Of a stretch of 15,003 nucleotides of DNA, positions 13,369-15,003 are shown one piece after another (the first letter of the stretch is position 1; every line of letters starts with the position of its first letter). The notes under the pieces are model-generated. The model did not search any database, had not been told where the DNA came from, and saw only the letters and a list, made by a program, of their open reading frames with translations. Origin of the DNA: an uncultured Nocardiaceae bacterium (GTDB taxonomy: Bacteria > Actinomycetota > Actinomycetes > Mycobacteriales > Mycobacteriaceae); the NCBI GenBank assembly GCA_936936565.1, contig CAKZIX010000093.1:1-15003 (forward strand), read 5' to 3'. The translations under genes and the position numbers were made by a program.

Positions 13369-15003
13369 ATGAGCACCCACGGCTTCCACGACGCGGTCGT
13401 CTACCAGGTCTATCCCAAGTCCTACAAGGACTCCGACGGCGACGGCGTCGGCGACCTGCGCGGCATCATCGAGAAGGTCCCCTACATCGCCTCCCTGGGC
13501 GTCGACTACGTCTGGCTCAACCCCTTCTTCCCCTCACCGGGCAACGACAACGGCTACGACGTCGCCGACTACTGCGCCATCGACCCCGCCATGGGCACGA
13601 TGGAGGACTTCGATGAGCTCGTCGCCGCCCTCGCCGAGCACGGCATCAGCCCCATGCTCGACATGGTCCTCAACCACGTCTCCACCGAGCACGAGTGGTT
13701 CCAGCGTGCGCTGGCGGGGGAGCAGCGCTACCGCGACTACTTCTACATCCGCCCCTCCAGGCCCGACGGCTCCCTGCCGACCAACTGGGTGAGCAAGTTC
13801 GGCGGCCCGGCCTGGGCGCCCTTCACCGGCGCCCGAGCCGTCGACCCCGAGGCCTCGCGTCACGCCGTCGTCGGGGCCGACGACGCCGCCGGACCTGCGA
13901 CGGACGCCGACGCCCCCGCCGCCGAGCAGGTCGAGTACTACCTGCACCTGTTCGACCCCACCCAGGCCGACCTCGACTGGCACAACCCCGAGGTGCGCGA
14001 GGAGGCCGCCAAGGTCGTCAACTTCTGGCGCTCCCACGGCGTGCGCGCCTTCCGCTTCGACGTCATCAACCTCATCGGCAAGACCGAGCCCCTCGCCGAC
14101 GCCCCCGCCGGCACCGACGACCGCAAGGTCTACACTGACGGCCCCCTCGTCCACGACTTCCTCCGCGGACTCAACGAGGCCAGCTTCGGGCAGGACCCCG
14201 ACTCCGTCACCGTCGGCGAGATGTCCTCCACCACCATCGAGGCCTGCGTCGGGTACACGCGCCCGGAGAACCACGAGCTCTCCATGGTCTTCAACTTCCA
14301 CCACCTCAAGGTCGACTACGAGGACGGGCAGAAGTGGAGCCTCATGGCCCCCGACGTCCCCGCCCTCAAGCACCTCCTCAACGACTGGTCCCTCGGGCTG
14401 CAGGCCGGAGGCGGCTGGAACGCCCTGTTCTGGAACAACCACGACCAGCCCCGCGCCGTCGACCGCTTCGGGGACGTGGAGCGCTACCGCTACGAGTCCG
14501 CGACCATGCTCGCCACCGCCATCCACCTCCTGCGCGGCACGCCCTACGTCTACATGGGCGAGGAGATCGGCATGACCGACCCCCTCTACACGAGCATCGA
14601 GGACTACGTCGACGTCGAGGCCCGCAACGCCTACACCGCGCTCATCGCCACCGGCACCGACGAGGACACCGCCTTCCGCACCGTCCGCGCCAAGGCCCGC
14701 GACAACGCCCGCACCCCCATGCAGTGGGACGCGAGCGAGGGAGCCGGCTTCACCACCGGCACCCCCTGGATAGGGTTGAATGCAAATTATCAGAGCATCA
14801 ATGCAGACGCCGCACTAGCCAATCCAGATTCGCTGTTCTATCACTACCAGCGGCTCATTGAACTTCGCCGAGGCGAACTCAAAGAGTTGATGGTCTACGC
14901 ACGTTTTGTCCCGATCGATCCAGAGGACGCCGCCGTCTACGCCTATGAACGTCATGCAAACAACGGCGAGAAGCTCCTGGTGATTAATAACTTCACCGAT
15001 CGA
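13369..15003 (+). CDS. treC: Trehalose-6-phosphate hydrolase (GH13), 3' end cut; C-terminal part from a different source
   Basis: The enzyme splits trehalose 6-phosphate into glucose and glucose 6-phosphate in the cytosol. The 545 visible residues show the GH13 regions: DMVLNH (98-103), FRFDVINLIGK with nucleophile D231, TVGEMSSTTIE with acid/base E284, and WNNHDQPR with D359. ELSMVFNFHHLKVDY (303-317), FGGPAW and YYLHLFDPTQADL are typical of TreC rather than of maltases. An Ala/Asp-rich insertion of about 30 residues (152-188) precedes YYLHLF, where E. coli TreC has about nine residues. At codon 468 (14770), just after the conserved TTGTPW, GC drops from about 73% to 50% and codon use changes (ATA, TTG, GCA, CTA, CGA appear), while the protein continues as good TreC. 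The start ATG at 13369 lacks a strong ribosome binding site. No PTS gene or regulator is in view. Confidence 0.85.
   Translation, partial: MSTHGFHDAVVYQVYPKSYKDSDGDGVGDLRGIIEKVPYIASLGVDYVWLNPFFPSPGNDNGYDVADYCAIDPAMGTMEDFDELVAALAEHGISPMLDMVLNHVSTEHEWFQRALAGEQRYRDYFYIRPSRPDGSLPTNWVSKFGGPAWAPFTGARAVDPEASRHAVVGADDAAGPATDADAPAAEQVEYYLHLFDPTQADLDWHNPEVREEAAKVVNFWRSHGVRAFRFDVINLIGKTEPLADAPAGTDDRKVYTDGPLVHDFLRGLNEASFGQDPDSVTVGEMSSTTIEACVGYTRPENHELSMVFNFHHLKVDYEDGQKWSLMAPDVPALKHLLNDWSLGLQAGGGWNALFWNNHDQPRAVDRFGDVERYRYESATMLATAIHLLRGTPYVYMGEEIGMTDPLYTSIEDYVDVEARNAYTALIATGTDEDTAFRTVRAKARDNARTPMQWDASEGAGFTTGTPWIGLNANYQSINADAALANPDSLFYHYQRLIELRRGELKELMVYARFVPIDPEDAAVYAYERHANNGEKLLVINNFTDR
14757..14772. 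other. Junction 2: abrupt GC and codon-use break inside treC
   Basis: By my count 14,701-14,760 is 44/60 GC and 14,771-15,000 is about 116/230 GC. The change occurs directly after the bases encoding the conserved TGTPW motif, where two treC genes would share a run of identical bases. The reading frame is kept. It is either an assembly join at a conserved block or a natural recombination between treC alleles. Confidence 0.7.

Overview
The window reads as a metagenomic contig made of three actinobacterial segments, and it should not be read as one continuous chromosome. Bases 1 to about 12,050 look like a Mycobacteriales genome. The support is a mycobacterial-type ABC-F protein, a Ku protein, a lycopene cyclase, a sufC-sufS-sufU-sufT operon end, leaderless-looking or GTG starts, and high GC. 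I cannot fix the genus; something near Gordonia, Nocardia or Williamsia is plausible. Bases from about 12,050 to 14,769 look like a very GC-rich Actinomyces-type genome. From about 14,770 to the end GC falls abruptly from roughly 73% to 50% in the middle of a reading frame.

Layout of the first segment. An ABC-F ATPase runs leftwards off the window edge (1-1436). It is divergent from a lycopene cyclase-like flavoprotein (1652-2692), which is followed by Ku (2751-3599). A leftward block then carries an SMR efflux pump and its TetR regulator with a perfect 24-bp operator (3596-4498), a zinc-binding anti-sigma factor and its ECF sigma factor (4539-5385), and a flavodoxin-like reductase (5440-6153). 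A rightward block has a small unknown protein, an SRPBCC protein coupled to a shortened SDR that lacks the catalytic YxxxK region, and another small unknown (6286-8230). A leftward SDR with a repeat-built low-complexity tail follows (8376-9263). A gene-free stretch ending in three copies of a 39-bp tandem repeat (9264-9797) separates it from the end of the suf iron-sulfur assembly operon, also leftward (9798-12002).

At 12,042-12,062 the last codons of sufC run directly into the last third of an unrelated SDR gene on the opposite strand. The two homologies overlap by only about 21 bases, which is the signature of a short k-mer join in assembly. The second segment then holds that SDR fragment, a one-pass membrane protein with a Gly-Gln repeat tail, a strong hairpin, and a trehalose-6-phosphate hydrolase gene (treC) that runs off the right edge. 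The treC frame stays open and TreC-like across the GC break at about 14,770, so its C-terminal part probably comes from a different treC, either by misassembly or by recombination.

I found no convincing new multi-gene system. The most useful observations are the two junctions, the 39-bp repeat array beside the suf operon, a large inverted repeat that covers the stop codon of an SDR gene, the tetR-smr operator, and the SDR that has lost its active-site helix.
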